DNA of 38,390 bases from Bacteroidia bacterium (GTDB lineage: Bacteria > Bacteroidota > Bacteroidia > Flavobacteriales > Flavobacteriaceae), in contig JAUIAA010000001.1 of assembly GCA_030425715.1 (NCBI GenBank), forward strand, positions 1 through 38,390, in the 5' to 3' direction. The position numbers were made by a program, and so were the translations under genes. The notes beneath the pieces are model-generated. The model did no database searches. It was not told the origin of the DNA and worked only from the letters and a program-made list of their open reading frames with translations. Positions 14,628-23,405 of this stretch are shown here, piece by piece (position 1 is the first letter of the stretch; each line of letters opens with the position of its first letter).

Positions 14628-17600
14628 TTATTCTTTGATTATATTAAAAACTTTTGTCTCATTTTCAGTGGTAATTCTAACAAAATACATTCCTTCAGGA
14701 AAATTCTGCATATTTATCTCCTGGGTTTGCAATACACTATTATTGAATATTAGATTCGCATAAGTTATTCCGTACAAATTAAATATTTCTACCTCTGCGC
14801 TTTTTAATATGTTTTGTTCCATATACAGTGTGTTTTGTACTGGATTAGGATAAACAGTAAATACATTATCCAATTCACTATCGCACATACGTGATTTTAT
14901 AGATGCTTCAGCTGTTAAAGTATATTTATGTGTAATATTAAAGGTGCTCAATTTCCAAATTAATTTAGTTCCATCAAAGCGAACCTGAAAAACACCTTCA
15001 CCAGGTAAAAACGCTGTTGGCACATTACCACTATAACTTCCACTGCTTGATAAGTTATTATCTATGCCTTCTAAAACATATATAGTGTATGGGTTTTGAT
15101 TTTTATACCTAAAATTTGCTGTATAATTTAAACCATCAGCTGCATTAGCATCATAATTAACGCAATCTAAATATACACGAACTTTTCTAATGCTTGCATC
15201 ACAAGGGTTTACAAATAATTTACCCATATCATCATAAACTATATGATAATTTTTTGGCGCTCTAATCTTAATGTCAAATACACCAATATCTCCATTTTTA
15301 TATTCCTCTCCTTCTGCGTTTTCAAAATAATAATCCACCCCATCTGGAAACACCAAAGCACTATTGTCTGTGTATTTAAATCCTGTAAAAGTACACGACA
15401 TAGAGGTTATGTCTATTGCTTCCCCTTGATTAATGACCAAATCATTAGTTTTGGTATGGAGATTTGCTTTTGAAATTTGTAATTTTCCTGAAACATATGT
15501 CGTATTGAAATTTTCAAAAATTGGTGCTAATGCCCCTCCTGGAAAAATATGATGCTGCTCCTCTAAAGTAGAAGTTGCGTCTATACCAGTTATTAAGTTT
15601 AGTGCATAAAGTTTGTCAATCGTTCTTTCTTCTGTGTCTGTTGAAACATCTTCAGCATCAACAATGGCAAATACTTTAGAATAATCTTTTTGGTCATCTT
15701 CATCTCCTAAACCGCTAGTGTTCACTACTGCCTTAAATTTATTTTCTAGAGATAGTTCTACATTATTACTAAATAAATCCGCACTATTTACAACTGCTCT
15801 AAATTTATTTACAACTGCTCTAAATTTGTTGGTAGTAACATCTTGACTAGCATCTATATAATCTGTAAAATGTTCTTCATCTAAATCTATCAATTGCATA
15901 CCATTAACTACTGCCCTAAATTTATTTTGTATGGTTCTTTCACTGGCTATCCAACTACCATTATTTAATAGTTCTAAAATATTGTACTCATTAACAACCG
16001 CTTTGAATTTATTGGCAAATACCAAGGTATTTTCAGGGTAATAATCTGATTGATGCGCGCTCATAATTGCACTTAAAAATGCTTCATTATTAGATATATT
16101 TGTCTGGTCATAGTTATAGTCCAATTCTATTTCTATAGGCTCTCCATATTCATAGGTAGTATTCTTTGGTTGAATTTCTAAATCTTTTTGACTAACCGTT
16201 AAAATGCCGTTTTTAAAATTGATTTGATATAGAGCTAACTGTTCTTCTGTCAATTCTTCATCAAAATAAGGGGTGATGTTATAATTATTCACATCTGGAA
16301 AAGGTAAAAAGGCTGGGCTGGTAAACTTTACCTCTGGCAAGCCTAGTGATGCCAAAGTTTCTCCCTCTGGCAAACCCTCTACGGTAGCCTCATATTGAAT
16401 ATCTTGACCAAATTCAATAGATAAATCATTGGCTTTGATATTAAAGGCAATCTTACCATCTTCTAATATTTTTACTGGATCTCCTTTTCCATCTAAACCT
16501 GATTCTGATTTTGGTAATGCGTTTACTTCTAAATCTGGATTACCTGTAAATGTTTCAATCTTTGCTACTATTTCCGTGTCTGTACGCGAAATAATCTCCA
16601 CTTCCTCACCATCAAATAATACAACAGATTCTTCCGTAAAATGTTCTCCAACTATGGTTAAATTGAAAGGCTCTGCACTGGGTGTTTTTCCATCTTCAAT
16701 TATCAATGTTATAATTTTTGGAGACTGGGCTGCTATACTTTTAAAGGCATTCTCTGTATCTATAAATCCTGCTCCTGCAGTTGCAGCATTCCCAAAGGGT
16801 ACAGCAGTTTGCTTAAAAATTTGCAAAACCTTATCTGCTTGTAGATTCGTCTTATTCGGAACTTCATTAGGTAAACCACTAGGATACCAGTTTGGCAATG
16901 CCGACATCAACAATACTACAGCTCCAGCGGCATGCGGTGCTGCGGCAGAGGTACCGTAAAAATTAGTAAAATTATCTTCATCTGCGGGGCTATCAGCTCC
17001 AAAAGAAGGCATATTGATATTTCCTCCATCGGGTGCAGTAAAATCTATTTCTAATTCCGTTTGATTTGTTAGAATTCCTCCGTACGAGGAAAATGATTCG
17101 ATTTCCGGATTGTTAGCATTTCTATAATCTACCGCACCAATTATATTTGCTGCAGGTGTCATGGCATGTCCACTTATGGTAGGAGCACCTTGGTTATATT
17201 CTACCAATTCTAACCCATTTGATTGATAAACTATATACCTAAAGGAAAGACCAGTTGGTGGAGTACTCCCAACACTATTGATAAAAATATTGGTATCTCC
17301 TTCTCCCTTTGCTTCAAAAACAATAACTTCTGTAGGGTCTCCAGCTTCGTTAAACCGATTATTACCAACTACCAAATTACCAGCATCATCTACTAGGTAA
17401 ATATCCAAATCGGTTGTTGCACCACTGCTGTTTTCCTGAGAAGCACTACCTTCATCCCATTGCATAACAATCATATAGGTGCCTTCAAGCAGGTGGATTT
17501 TTTGCAATTGGTCTTCTGATCCATCTGGGTTAGTTCCAAATACATGTGGAGTTTGTACTATAGAAGGGTCTAAAAAGTTTGCAGCCAAATCATCTGATCC

Positions 17601-19073
17601 TGGCTGAAATTGAGATTGATAACCGTGATTAGAAAAATTTCCAGCAGAGCTAAAATAAATATTCCCTGGCTTACTCGTAAATTCATTAATCGCCTTTGAA
17701 ATTCTTCCTTCACCATAAAATGGTTCGGTAATAAAAGTTAAATCATCTACTATAATTTTGCAACCCGCTTGTTCAAGGGCTTGCAAACCAAGTTCAAAAA
17801 CTCTTGGAGATTGTGAACCTGTATGAAAGGCTAATTCAGCACCTGGTGCTACATCATGAACTATTTGTAGCATAGCTCTACCTTCATCTGAAGCTGTGGC
17901 TGGGTAATCTTGTAATACTTGTACAGGTACTTCAAAACCATTAGGGTTACCTATACCTGGTAAATCTCCATTTTGCACATCAACGGTTGCTTTAGAAATT
18001 CCTGTAAATGGCTCGGTATCATAGCTGTCAGAAATTACACCTAATTTAACACCTGTACCATCAACTGGTACCAACTTTCCATCTTTAACCATTTTAAATG
18101 ATTCTCTAATTTTATCTGACTTTTGTGCTGCATCACCTTGAGAAGTTACAATTCCAATGTTTCTACGTGTTGGATGAAGTGTTCTTGCAAAATTAACAAT
18201 TGAAACATCTTCATTTAGTTCCATTAATTGATCGATAGGGAAATAGATATCTACTGTGGTTAAATTTTGAGAAATTATGGTAGATGGATTTACCAAAAAA
18301 TCACTTAATAAAGGATTGTTGTTAAAATGCAAATCGTATTTAGTGGTCAACAAATTGATTAGCGCTTGCATATTTCCCTCAGTAGGTACAATTTCTATTA
18401 GAACTTTTTGTGCTTCATTAATTTGGTAGATTAAATTGGATGGCTCATCTCCAGCGTTATCCTCTTCTAATGCTTTTAAATCTAAACCAATTTTACTATC
18501 TATATTCTCTTTACCCGTTTCTTGTCCGTGTACCGGAAAAATAAAACCTTCTTCTTCATCCGTACAATGAGATGAATTTGCACTTGCAATTATTACATGT
18601 ATTTTTCCATTAGGATGTATAACGGTCCATTCCACTACTTCTTTTGCTTTAAAAACTATAGAAAAAGCATTTTTCATGTTACCTGGCTTAAATTTACGTA
18701 AGCCTTTTAATTTCTTGGAAGCATTAGAATGGTTCTTTTTATTAGGTCTATTATTTTGACCTTTATATTTATTGTTATCTGCCTTTTTAATTTTAACATA
18801 GCTATCTCCTTCTTTACAGACCACAGCTTTATTAGTTGGGTTGTCATATTCAAAGTTGGCTTTATACAATCCATTACCAATGTATTGTGTACATACACGT
18901 ATCACTATATCCTTTTTGTCTTTTTTATGATTTTTATTTCCTTTTTTTTGTGCATAACTTATGGATGTTAAAAAAAATAAAAGGAAAAGAAAGATAAAAT
19001 GTTTGATCTGGAATTGGGGTTTGGTTGAAGAATCAACAAACGTTGATTTTGATTGAGTACAGTTTCTTTTCAT
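14628..19073 (-). CDS. Secreted subtilisin/sedolisin-like protein with MBG-like and T9SS sorting domains
   Basis: This 1481-residue surface or secreted protein has a long signal peptide (to about 42). A peptidase domain (about 300-770) holds Asp349 (VISDS), Glu397 (DEGRAML) and Ser709 (GTSAAAPH). An IPT-like segment (785-850), MBG-like repeats (about 870-1290) and a T9SS type A sorting domain (1405-1481, VYPNPVQN to the end) follow. The usual catalytic His motif HGTH is absent; Glu397 sits where sedolisins (S53) have Glu, so the triad may be Asp/Glu/Ser. Five copies of NKF[KR]AVVN lie at residues 1021-1118. It is followed 10 bases later by the cyclase gene. Proteolytic activity is likely but not certain. 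Confidence 0.88.
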   Translation of the reverse strand: MKRNCTQSKSTFVDSSTKPQFQIKHFIFLFLLFFLTSISYAQKKGNKNHKKDKKDIVIRVCTQYIGNGLYKANFEYDNPTNKAVVCKEGDSYVKIKKADNNKYKGQNNRPNKKNHSNASKKLKGLRKFKPGNMKNAFSIVFKAKEVVEWTVIHPNGKIHVIIASANSSHCTDEEEGFIFPVHGQETGKENIDSKIGLDLKALEEDNAGDEPSNLIYQINEAQKVLIEIVPTEGNMQALINLLTTKYDLHFNNNPLLSDFLVNPSTIISQNLTTVDIYFPIDQLMELNEDVSIVNFARTLHPTRRNIGIVTSQGDAAQKSDKIRESFKMVKDGKLVPVDGTGVKLGVISDSYDTEPFTGISKATVDVQNGDLPGIGNPNGFEVPVQVLQDYPATASDEGRAMLQIVHDVAPGAELAFHTGSQSPRVFELGLQALEQAGCKIIVDDLTFITEPFYGEGRISKAINEFTSKPGNIYFSSAGNFSNHGYQSQFQPGSDDLAANFLDPSIVQTPHVFGTNPDGSEDQLQKIHLLEGTYMIVMQWDEGSASQENSSGATTDLDIYLVDDAGNLVVGNNRFNEAGDPTEVIVFEAKGEGDTNIFINSVGSTPPTGLSFRYIVYQSNGLELVEYNQGAPTISGHAMTPAANIIGAVDYRNANNPEIESFSSYGGILTNQTELEIDFTAPDGGNINMPSFGADSPADEDNFTNFYGTSAAAPHAAGAVVLLMSALPNWYPSGLPNEVPNKTNLQADKVLQIFKQTAVPFGNAATAGAGFIDTENAFKSIAAQSPKIITLIIEDGKTPSAEPFNLTIVGEHFTEESVVLFDGEEVEIISRTDTEIVAKIETFTGNPDLEVNALPKSESGLDGKGDPVKILEDGKIAFNIKANDLSIEFGQDIQYEATVEGLPEGETLASLGLPEVKFTSPAFLPFPDVNNYNITPYFDEELTEEQLALYQINFKNGILTVSQKDLEIQPKNTTYEYGEPIEIELDYNYDQTNISNNEAFLSAIMSAHQSDYYPENTLVFANKFKAVVNEYNILELLNNGSWIASERTIQNKFRAVVNGMQLIDLDEEHFTDYIDASQDVTTNKFRAVVNKFRAVVNSADLFSNNVELSLENKFKAVVNTSGLGDEDDQKDYSKVFAIVDAEDVSTDTEERTIDKLYALNLITGIDATSTLEEQHHIFPGGALAPIFENFNTTYVSGKLQISKANLHTKTNDLVINQGEAIDITSMSCTFTGFKYTDNSALVFPDGVDYYFENAEGEEYKNGDIGVFDIKIRAPKNYHIVYDDMGKLFVNPCDASIRKVRVYLDCVNYDANAADGLNYTANFRYKNQNPYTIYVLEGIDNNLSSSGSYSGNVPTAFLPGEGVFQVRFDGTKLIWKLSTFNITHKYTLTAEASIKSRMCDSELDNVFTVYPNPVQNTLYMEQNILKSAEVEIFNLYGITYANLIFNNSVLQTQEINMQNFPEGMYFVRITTENETKVFNIIKE
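15720..16013 (-). repeat. Five coding repeats of NKF[KR]AVVN
   Basis: Inside the subtilase-like gene, the octapeptide NKF[KR]AVVN occurs at residues 1021, 1050, 1082, 1089 and 1111. The third and fourth copies overlap by one Asn in a 21-bp tandem duplication. The other intervals are 22 to 32 residues. The intervening sequences do not resemble each other, so it is not an ordinary domain repeat. Confidence 0.8.
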
Positions 19074-19403
19074 AATTGAGGGGGTTAGAAAAATTAACTA
19101 GAACTTTTAAAAGTAGTGTAACTATATTACTATCACATTACTACCTTTTGAATATTCTAAAAATTCAATCAGCTAAAGTGTACAACTTATGCGTTTTAAA
19201 CAACCTGTTTAGGATGAGTGCTGCTATTTACTGTCCGAGTGGCATGTTTTATTTATCAAGAAATTTACATCTAAAAAATATTTTTTTAGTGCATGTTTAA
19301 TGGAGGAGGTAAAACATTATCTTTTATTTAAATAATTGTTCTGTAGTATCTTACTATAAGGGTGATTGCACTATTTATCATTGAAAAATAAATAGAATAA
19401 TAA
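19074..19403. other. 330-bp gap between subtilase and aroA genes
   Basis: This AT-rich stretch contains a 74-codon plus-strand ORF with no recognisable protein features, which I treat as chance. It should hold the promoter of the minus-strand subtilase gene on its left side and the end of the aroA transcript on its right. I see no clear TAnnTTTG element, strong hairpin or repeat in it. Confidence 0.5.
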
Positions 19404-20612
19404 CTAAACCAATACCTTATCAAAATCTTTCCAAAAACTAGTAAAAGATTTGGTTACCACATTTGCATCTTCAATTTCCAAAGGTACTTTTAATGCTAAA
19501 GGTGCAAATGCCATGGCCATTCTATGGTCGTCATAGGTAGCAATGGAAATGTTTTTATTGATGGTACTAGATGCTTTTAAATGCAAACTTTTATCGGTAA
19601 CCGAAATGTCGGCTCCTAGTTTTGACAATTCATTTTCTAAGGCAACTAATCGATCTGTTTCTTTAATTTTTAAAGTGTGCAAACCTGTTAAATCACATGC
19701 AATTCCTAAGCCAAAACAGGTAACGGCAATAGTTTGTGCTAAATCTGGCGAATTTATTAAATCTATTTGCAATGGCAATATAGAAGCTTCGGTCTGTTTT
19801 TCTAATTCAATAGAATGTTCCTTAAAAGTAGTAGGTACCCCAAAGTGTTTATAGATTTCAACTAAAGCAATATCACCTTGTAAACTATCTTTTTTATAAG
19901 ACGTTAATTCAATATTACCTGATTTACCAAGAGCCACCAAGCTATAAAAATAAGAGGCAGAACTCCAATCCGATTCTACAATTACAGTTTTATTTTCTAT
20001 GTGTTTTTTTGACTGAATGGTTATTTTATTTCCCTCCCAATGGGTTTGTACATCTAATTGTTGTAACAAAGCCAAGGTCATTTTTATATAAGGAATTGAG
20101 GTAATATCTCCCAGTAACTCTAACTCCAAACCATTTTGTAAACTAGGAGCGATGAGCAACAACGCAGAGATGTATTGGCTACTTACATTGCCTTGAATTT
20201 GTACTTTTTGTTGGGTTATTTTCTTTCCTTTTATCCTTAATGGAGGATAACCTTCCTTATCTTCATAAGTTATATCTGCACCTAAAGATTGTAACGCATC
20301 TACCAAAATTTTTATCGGGCGATTTTGCATTCTATGCGATCCTGTTAACACAACTTCTCTGTTTTCGGCTACAGCGAAATAAGCAGTTAAAAATCGCATT
20401 GCAGTACCAGCATGACCAATATCAACTACTTCTTTATCAGAATTTAATGCTTCCTGTAAATGCTGTGTGTCATCAGAATTTGATAAATTTTCTAGTTTTA
20501 AATTAGGATAAAACTGTTGTAAAATTAGCAGTCTATTCGATTCACTTTTCGAGCCAGCAACTGCAACCATTCCGTTTAGTACAGAACTGGTATAGTCAAT
20601 TAATTTATTCAA
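19404..20612 (-). CDS. aroA: 3-phosphoshikimate 1-carboxyvinyltransferase (EPSP synthase)
   Basis: The enzyme transfers the enolpyruvyl group of PEP to shikimate 3-phosphate in the chorismate pathway (cytosol). The 402 residues match the short Bacteroidota form. Typical motifs are GSKSESNR (about 20-27), GHAGTAMRFL (about 62-71), GSHRMQNRP, the SSQYISALL substrate segment, catalytic-region NSPDLAQT, KETDRL and DDHRMAMA near the C-terminus. The start is TTG at 20612, whose last bases overlap the TGA of the upstream gene (TTGA). This points to translational coupling in the set MazG-like, small membrane protein, aroA. Confidence 0.95.
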   Translation of the reverse strand: MNKLIDYTSSVLNGMVAVAGSKSESNRLLILQQFYPNLKLENLSNSDDTQHLQEALNSDKEVVDIGHAGTAMRFLTAYFAVAENREVVLTGSHRMQNRPIKILVDALQSLGADITYEDKEGYPPLRIKGKKITQQKVQIQGNVSSQYISALLLIAPSLQNGLELELLGDITSIPYIKMTLALLQQLDVQTHWEGNKITIQSKKHIENKTVIVESDWSSASYFYSLVALGKSGNIELTSYKKDSLQGDIALVEIYKHFGVPTTFKEHSIELEKQTEASILPLQIDLINSPDLAQTIAVTCFGLGIACDLTGLHTLKIKETDRLVALENELSKLGADISVTDKSLHLKASSTINKNISIATYDDHRMAMAFAPLALKVPLEIEDANVVTKSFTSFWKDFDKVLV

Positions 20613-20830
20613 TTTTTCGTAGATTTTTTTAGTTTGCGTTTATAAATAATTGCAATAATAACTCCATAAATTATTGCTGCGACTACCTTTTTTAGTATAT
20701 ATTTTGGGTCGGAAAAACTTGCCAAAGCTGTTTTTGCATCCACTTTAATAGATATAAATACGAACTCCAATAAAAAAACAACCACTAAAAAAATGATACA
20801 AGAAACTGCTATCATTTTAGTAAAAGACAT
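20609..20830 (-). CDS. Small membrane protein (73 aa)
   Basis: The protein has two hydrophobic helices (about residues 5-27 and 45-61) and a basic C-terminal tail ending KLKKSTKN. No family is recognised. The frame is open to a TTG at 20851, directly after the MazG-like stop, which would give 80 residues. The ATG at 20830 gives a normal start just before the first helix, and I prefer it. The stop overlaps the TTG start of aroA, so the gene is probably translated in the same operon as the MazG-like and aroA genes. Confidence 0.65.
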   Translation of the reverse strand: MSFTKMIAVSCIIFLVVVFLLEFVFISIKVDAKTALASFSDPKYILKKVVAAIIYGVIIAIIYKRKLKKSTKN

Positions 20831-20852
20831 ATTCTCAAATTTCTGTTTCAAT

Positions 20853-21179
20853 CTATTTCAATTTTTTGTTGTTATGATGTCTGTCGTGATCTCGTTTGGT
20901 TTTTAAATCCAATTTTTTATCAAATGCCTTTTGTAAATCTATACCCGTTTGATTCGCTAAACACAGCACCACAAACATAACATCTGCCAATTCTTCACCA
21001 AGGTCTTTGTGCTTATCGCTTTCTTTTTCACTCTGCTCACCATATCTGCGGGCAATAATTCGAGCTACTTCGCCAACTTCTTCGGTAAGCTGCGCCATAT
21101 TGGTAAGCTCATTAAAATATCTAACCCCATGATTTTTGATCCAATCGTCTACTGCCAATTGTGCATTTTTAATATCCAT
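20853..21179 (-). CDS. MazG-like nucleotide pyrophosphohydrolase
   Basis: The 108-residue protein has the single-domain MazG-like helical fold. The metal-binding pattern is EEVGEVARIIAR followed after about 25 residues by DLGEELADVMF, supplying the EExxE and ExxD ligands. Such enzymes split (d)NTPs to NMP and pyrophosphate and are thought to clean non-canonical nucleotides. The C-terminus is a basic, His-rich tail (HDRHHNNKKLK). It is the first gene of the minus-strand set ending with aroA. The ATG at 21179 opens the frame cleanly. Confidence 0.88.
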   Translation of the reverse strand: MDIKNAQLAVDDWIKNHGVRYFNELTNMAQLTEEVGEVARIIARRYGEQSEKESDKHKDLGEELADVMFVVLCLANQTGIDLQKAFDKKLDLKTKRDHDRHHNNKKLK

Positions 21180-21269
21180 ACACTTTAATTTAGGCCCAAA
21201 TTTAAATAATTATAATTAATGAAAATTATATATCATTCAAATCATTAAAAATATTGAAATCTCAATAAA

Positions 21270-22613
21270 TCAATCAGATAATCCGATTAGTCTTCTAGCT
21301 TCGGTTGGTGTAGCAATAGGTCTATAAATTTCTTCAGATATTCTTTTCAATCGTTTTATAAGATCCTCATTAGTAGCCAATTGTTTCTTTTTATAATCAT
21401 AGTAAATATTATCTTCAAGCCCAACTCTTACATTTCCACCCATAACAATAGCTGCAACATTAATTGGCAATTGAAATTGTCCGATACCCGCTGCTGCCCA
21501 AGTAGAATTTTCAGGGAGTTTTGACACCAAATAATCTAAATCTTTCATGCTAGCGGGAATGCTATTTAAGCTCCCAAATAAAAGGTTAAAATATTTTTTT
21601 CCCTTTAAAATACCTTTCGTTTCTAAAACCTTAGCAAGGTTTACCATTCCTGAATCAAACACTTCTAATTCTGGAATTATATTTTTTTCTTGCATTATGC
21701 TTGCAAGTTTTGATACTATATCTATCGAATTAATACTTGGGCCTGTTGGAAAATTTAAGGACCCTAGCGTAAGGCTGGCCATATCTGGTTTTCCTTTTCC
21801 AGTGATATAGAGTGCCTCCGATCTTCTCTCTAATTCAGGCCAGTCTCTACCTGAGGTTGAGATACAACATATCAAATCGGGTCTTTCATTTTTAATCAAA
21901 AGGATTATTTTTTCATAAACCTCTGCTTTCCAAGTTGGCGTACCATCTGTATTTCGCGCATGTAAATGAACTATTCGAGCTCCTTGATCATAAGCATTTA
22001 TTGCTTGTTCGGATATTTCCTCTGGAGAAATAGGAACGTATTTAGTCATCTCTTTCGTAGGTATCATACCCGTTAGACATGCATTAATTAATAAAGGTGG
22101 ATACGGATTTAAAGGATGGGGTTGGCCTTTTTTACTTGATACATTTTTTAAACTATTTGTTTTTCTTTTTATGTATTCTTCTAGATTCATTTCAAGAGTT
22201 GTCCAAGCAAGAATGGAATCATCTCCAAATGAAGCTACTTTTTTTATACTTCCTATTTCATAGTATCCGTAATTTTTTTTATACCACTTAATTGTTTCTG
22301 GGCGGTCTGCATTGGTTATTACTTTTTTAATTCCTAACCCATACATTGCTTCTAATCTAGCATCTTGCAAAAGTCTTCCTACACCTTTTCCTTTGTTTCC
22401 TGGTAAAACTCCTAAAAGTGTTGTTTTACCTACTGTGCTAGAAATTAGTTTATATCCTGAAGCTCCAATAATTTTATTTTCTTCAGTTGCCACAAAAAAG
22501 CAATTTAAATCCAATTCTTCCATCTCCTTAGATGGAACGTGATGCATATTCCAATGCTTCATTACAGATAATATCTCTTTTCTCTCGCTTTGATGTGCTT
22601 TTCTTATTTTCAT
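21270..22613 (-). CDS. GNAT acetyltransferase fused to BKACE (DUF849) beta-keto acid cleavage enzyme
   Basis: The 447-residue protein is a two-domain fusion. Residues 1-145 form a GNAT N-acetyltransferase with the acetyl-CoA loop GNKGKGVGRLL (about 72-82). Residues 170-447 form a BKACE/DUF849 TIM barrel of the 3-keto-5-aminohexanoate cleavage family, with zinc ligands His216 and His218 (VHLHAR) and Glu317 (ELEVFD), plus Arg256. BKACE enzymes cleave a beta-keto acid with acetyl-CoA to give acetoacetate and a CoA ester. Both halves look intact and the frame is continuous, so this is not a sequencing join. The substrate is unknown. The 50-residue-scale linker is rich in Lys, Ser and Pro. Confidence 0.85.
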   Translation of the reverse strand: MKIRKAHQSERKEILSVMKHWNMHHVPSKEMEELDLNCFFVATEENKIIGASGYKLISSTVGKTTLLGVLPGNKGKGVGRLLQDARLEAMYGLGIKKVITNADRPETIKWYKKNYGYYEIGSIKKVASFGDDSILAWTTLEMNLEEYIKRKTNSLKNVSSKKGQPHPLNPYPPLLINACLTGMIPTKEMTKYVPISPEEISEQAINAYDQGARIVHLHARNTDGTPTWKAEVYEKIILLIKNERPDLICCISTSGRDWPELERRSEALYITGKGKPDMASLTLGSLNFPTGPSINSIDIVSKLASIMQEKNIIPELEVFDSGMVNLAKVLETKGILKGKKYFNLLFGSLNSIPASMKDLDYLVSKLPENSTWAAAGIGQFQLPINVAAIVMGGNVRVGLEDNIYYDYKKKQLATNEDLIKRLKRISEEIYRPIATPTEARRLIGLSD

Positions 22614-22715
22614 ATTAAAAAAATTGTCATGTTTACTAAGAACGGATAAGCAATGTAAATATTTCTCAAATCAAAAAATAATACATTTAATTCTCATTTA
22701 CGCGATTGAGGTTAT

Positions 22716-23354
22716 TTATTTCTTCTTGAGTAAACCTACAAAATCATTTCTAGGTATTTCCCTAGCACCTAAACTTGCCAAATGGTCATTATATATTTGG
22801 CAATCGATTAACGTATACGATTGTTCTTGCAATTTTTTACTTAGCTGAATTAATCCATATTTAGAAGCATTACTCACTTTACTAAACATGCTTTCACCAC
22901 AAAAAACATTTCCTAGATCTACTCCGTAAAGCCCTCCAACCAACACATCTTCTTGCCAAACCTCTACAGATTTTGCCCAACCAATTTTATTTAATTTTAA
23001 ATAGGCCTGCTTCATTTCATCTGTAATCCAAGTGCCTAAACCATCTTTTCTATTGATAGATTTGCAATTGCTAATAACCGCTTCAAAGTTTTGATTGTAA
23101 GTAATATGAAATGCATTTTTTTTAAGCAGCGATTGCATACTTTTTGAAACTTTAATTTCTTTAGGAAAAAGTACCATTCTATTTTCTGGACTATACCATA
23201 AAATTGGATCTCCTTCACTATACCAAGGAAAAATACCACTTTGGTATGCCAATTGTAATCGTTCAACTGACAAATCTCCTCCTATAGCCAACAATCCATT
23301 TTTATCAGCATACTGAACCGGTGGAAACTCTATTTTATCGGTCAACCAAATCAT
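22716..23354 (-). CDS. aat: Leucyl/phenylalanyl-tRNA--protein transferase
   Basis: This transferase attaches Leu or Phe to proteins with N-terminal Arg or Lys, marking them for ClpSAP degradation (N-end rule). The 212 residues match the family length. Signature segments are FPPVQYADKNGLLAIGGDLS near the N-terminus, GIFPWYSEGDPILWYSP, then GGLYGVDLGNVFCGESMF and the closing SLGAREIPRNDF. The start ATG at 23354 is clear. It lies 51 bases after the DUF3127 gene, with an intrinsic terminator between them, so it probably has its own promoter or depends on read-through. Confidence 0.95.
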   Translation of the reverse strand: MIWLTDKIEFPPVQYADKNGLLAIGGDLSVERLQLAYQSGIFPWYSEGDPILWYSPENRMVLFPKEIKVSKSMQSLLKKNAFHITYNQNFEAVISNCKSINRKDGLGTWITDEMKQAYLKLNKIGWAKSVEVWQEDVLVGGLYGVDLGNVFCGESMFSKVSNASKYGLIQLSKKLQEQSYTLIDCQIYNDHLASLGAREIPRNDFVGLLKKK

Positions 23355-23370
23355 TGCTTAAAATTAGTGC

Positions 23371-23396
23371 AAAAAAAATCCCTTAAAAAAGGGATT
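23371..23396 (-). terminator. Intrinsic terminator after DUF3127 gene
   Basis: On the minus strand a 6-bp stem AATCCC/GGGATT with an A/T loop is followed by eight T residues (the A run at 23371-23378 on the plus strand). It lies 10 bases past the DUF3127 stop and ends 17 bases before the aat start. It is the only textbook terminator seen in the window. Confidence 0.75.
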
Positions 23397-23405
23397 AGAA
23401 TTTAT

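Noticed and set aside
18707..18971. Two opposing ORFs inside the subtilase gene
   Set aside because: Shadows in other frames of a region with strong coding signal on the minus strand.
19076..19300. 74-codon plus-strand ORF in the gap before aroA
   Set aside because: Low-complexity AT-rich translation without signal, motif or start context; treated as chance.
23371..23396. Possible attenuator controlling aat
   Set aside because: Stem followed by a T run fits a plain terminator for the upstream gene; no leader peptide or alternative stem is visible.
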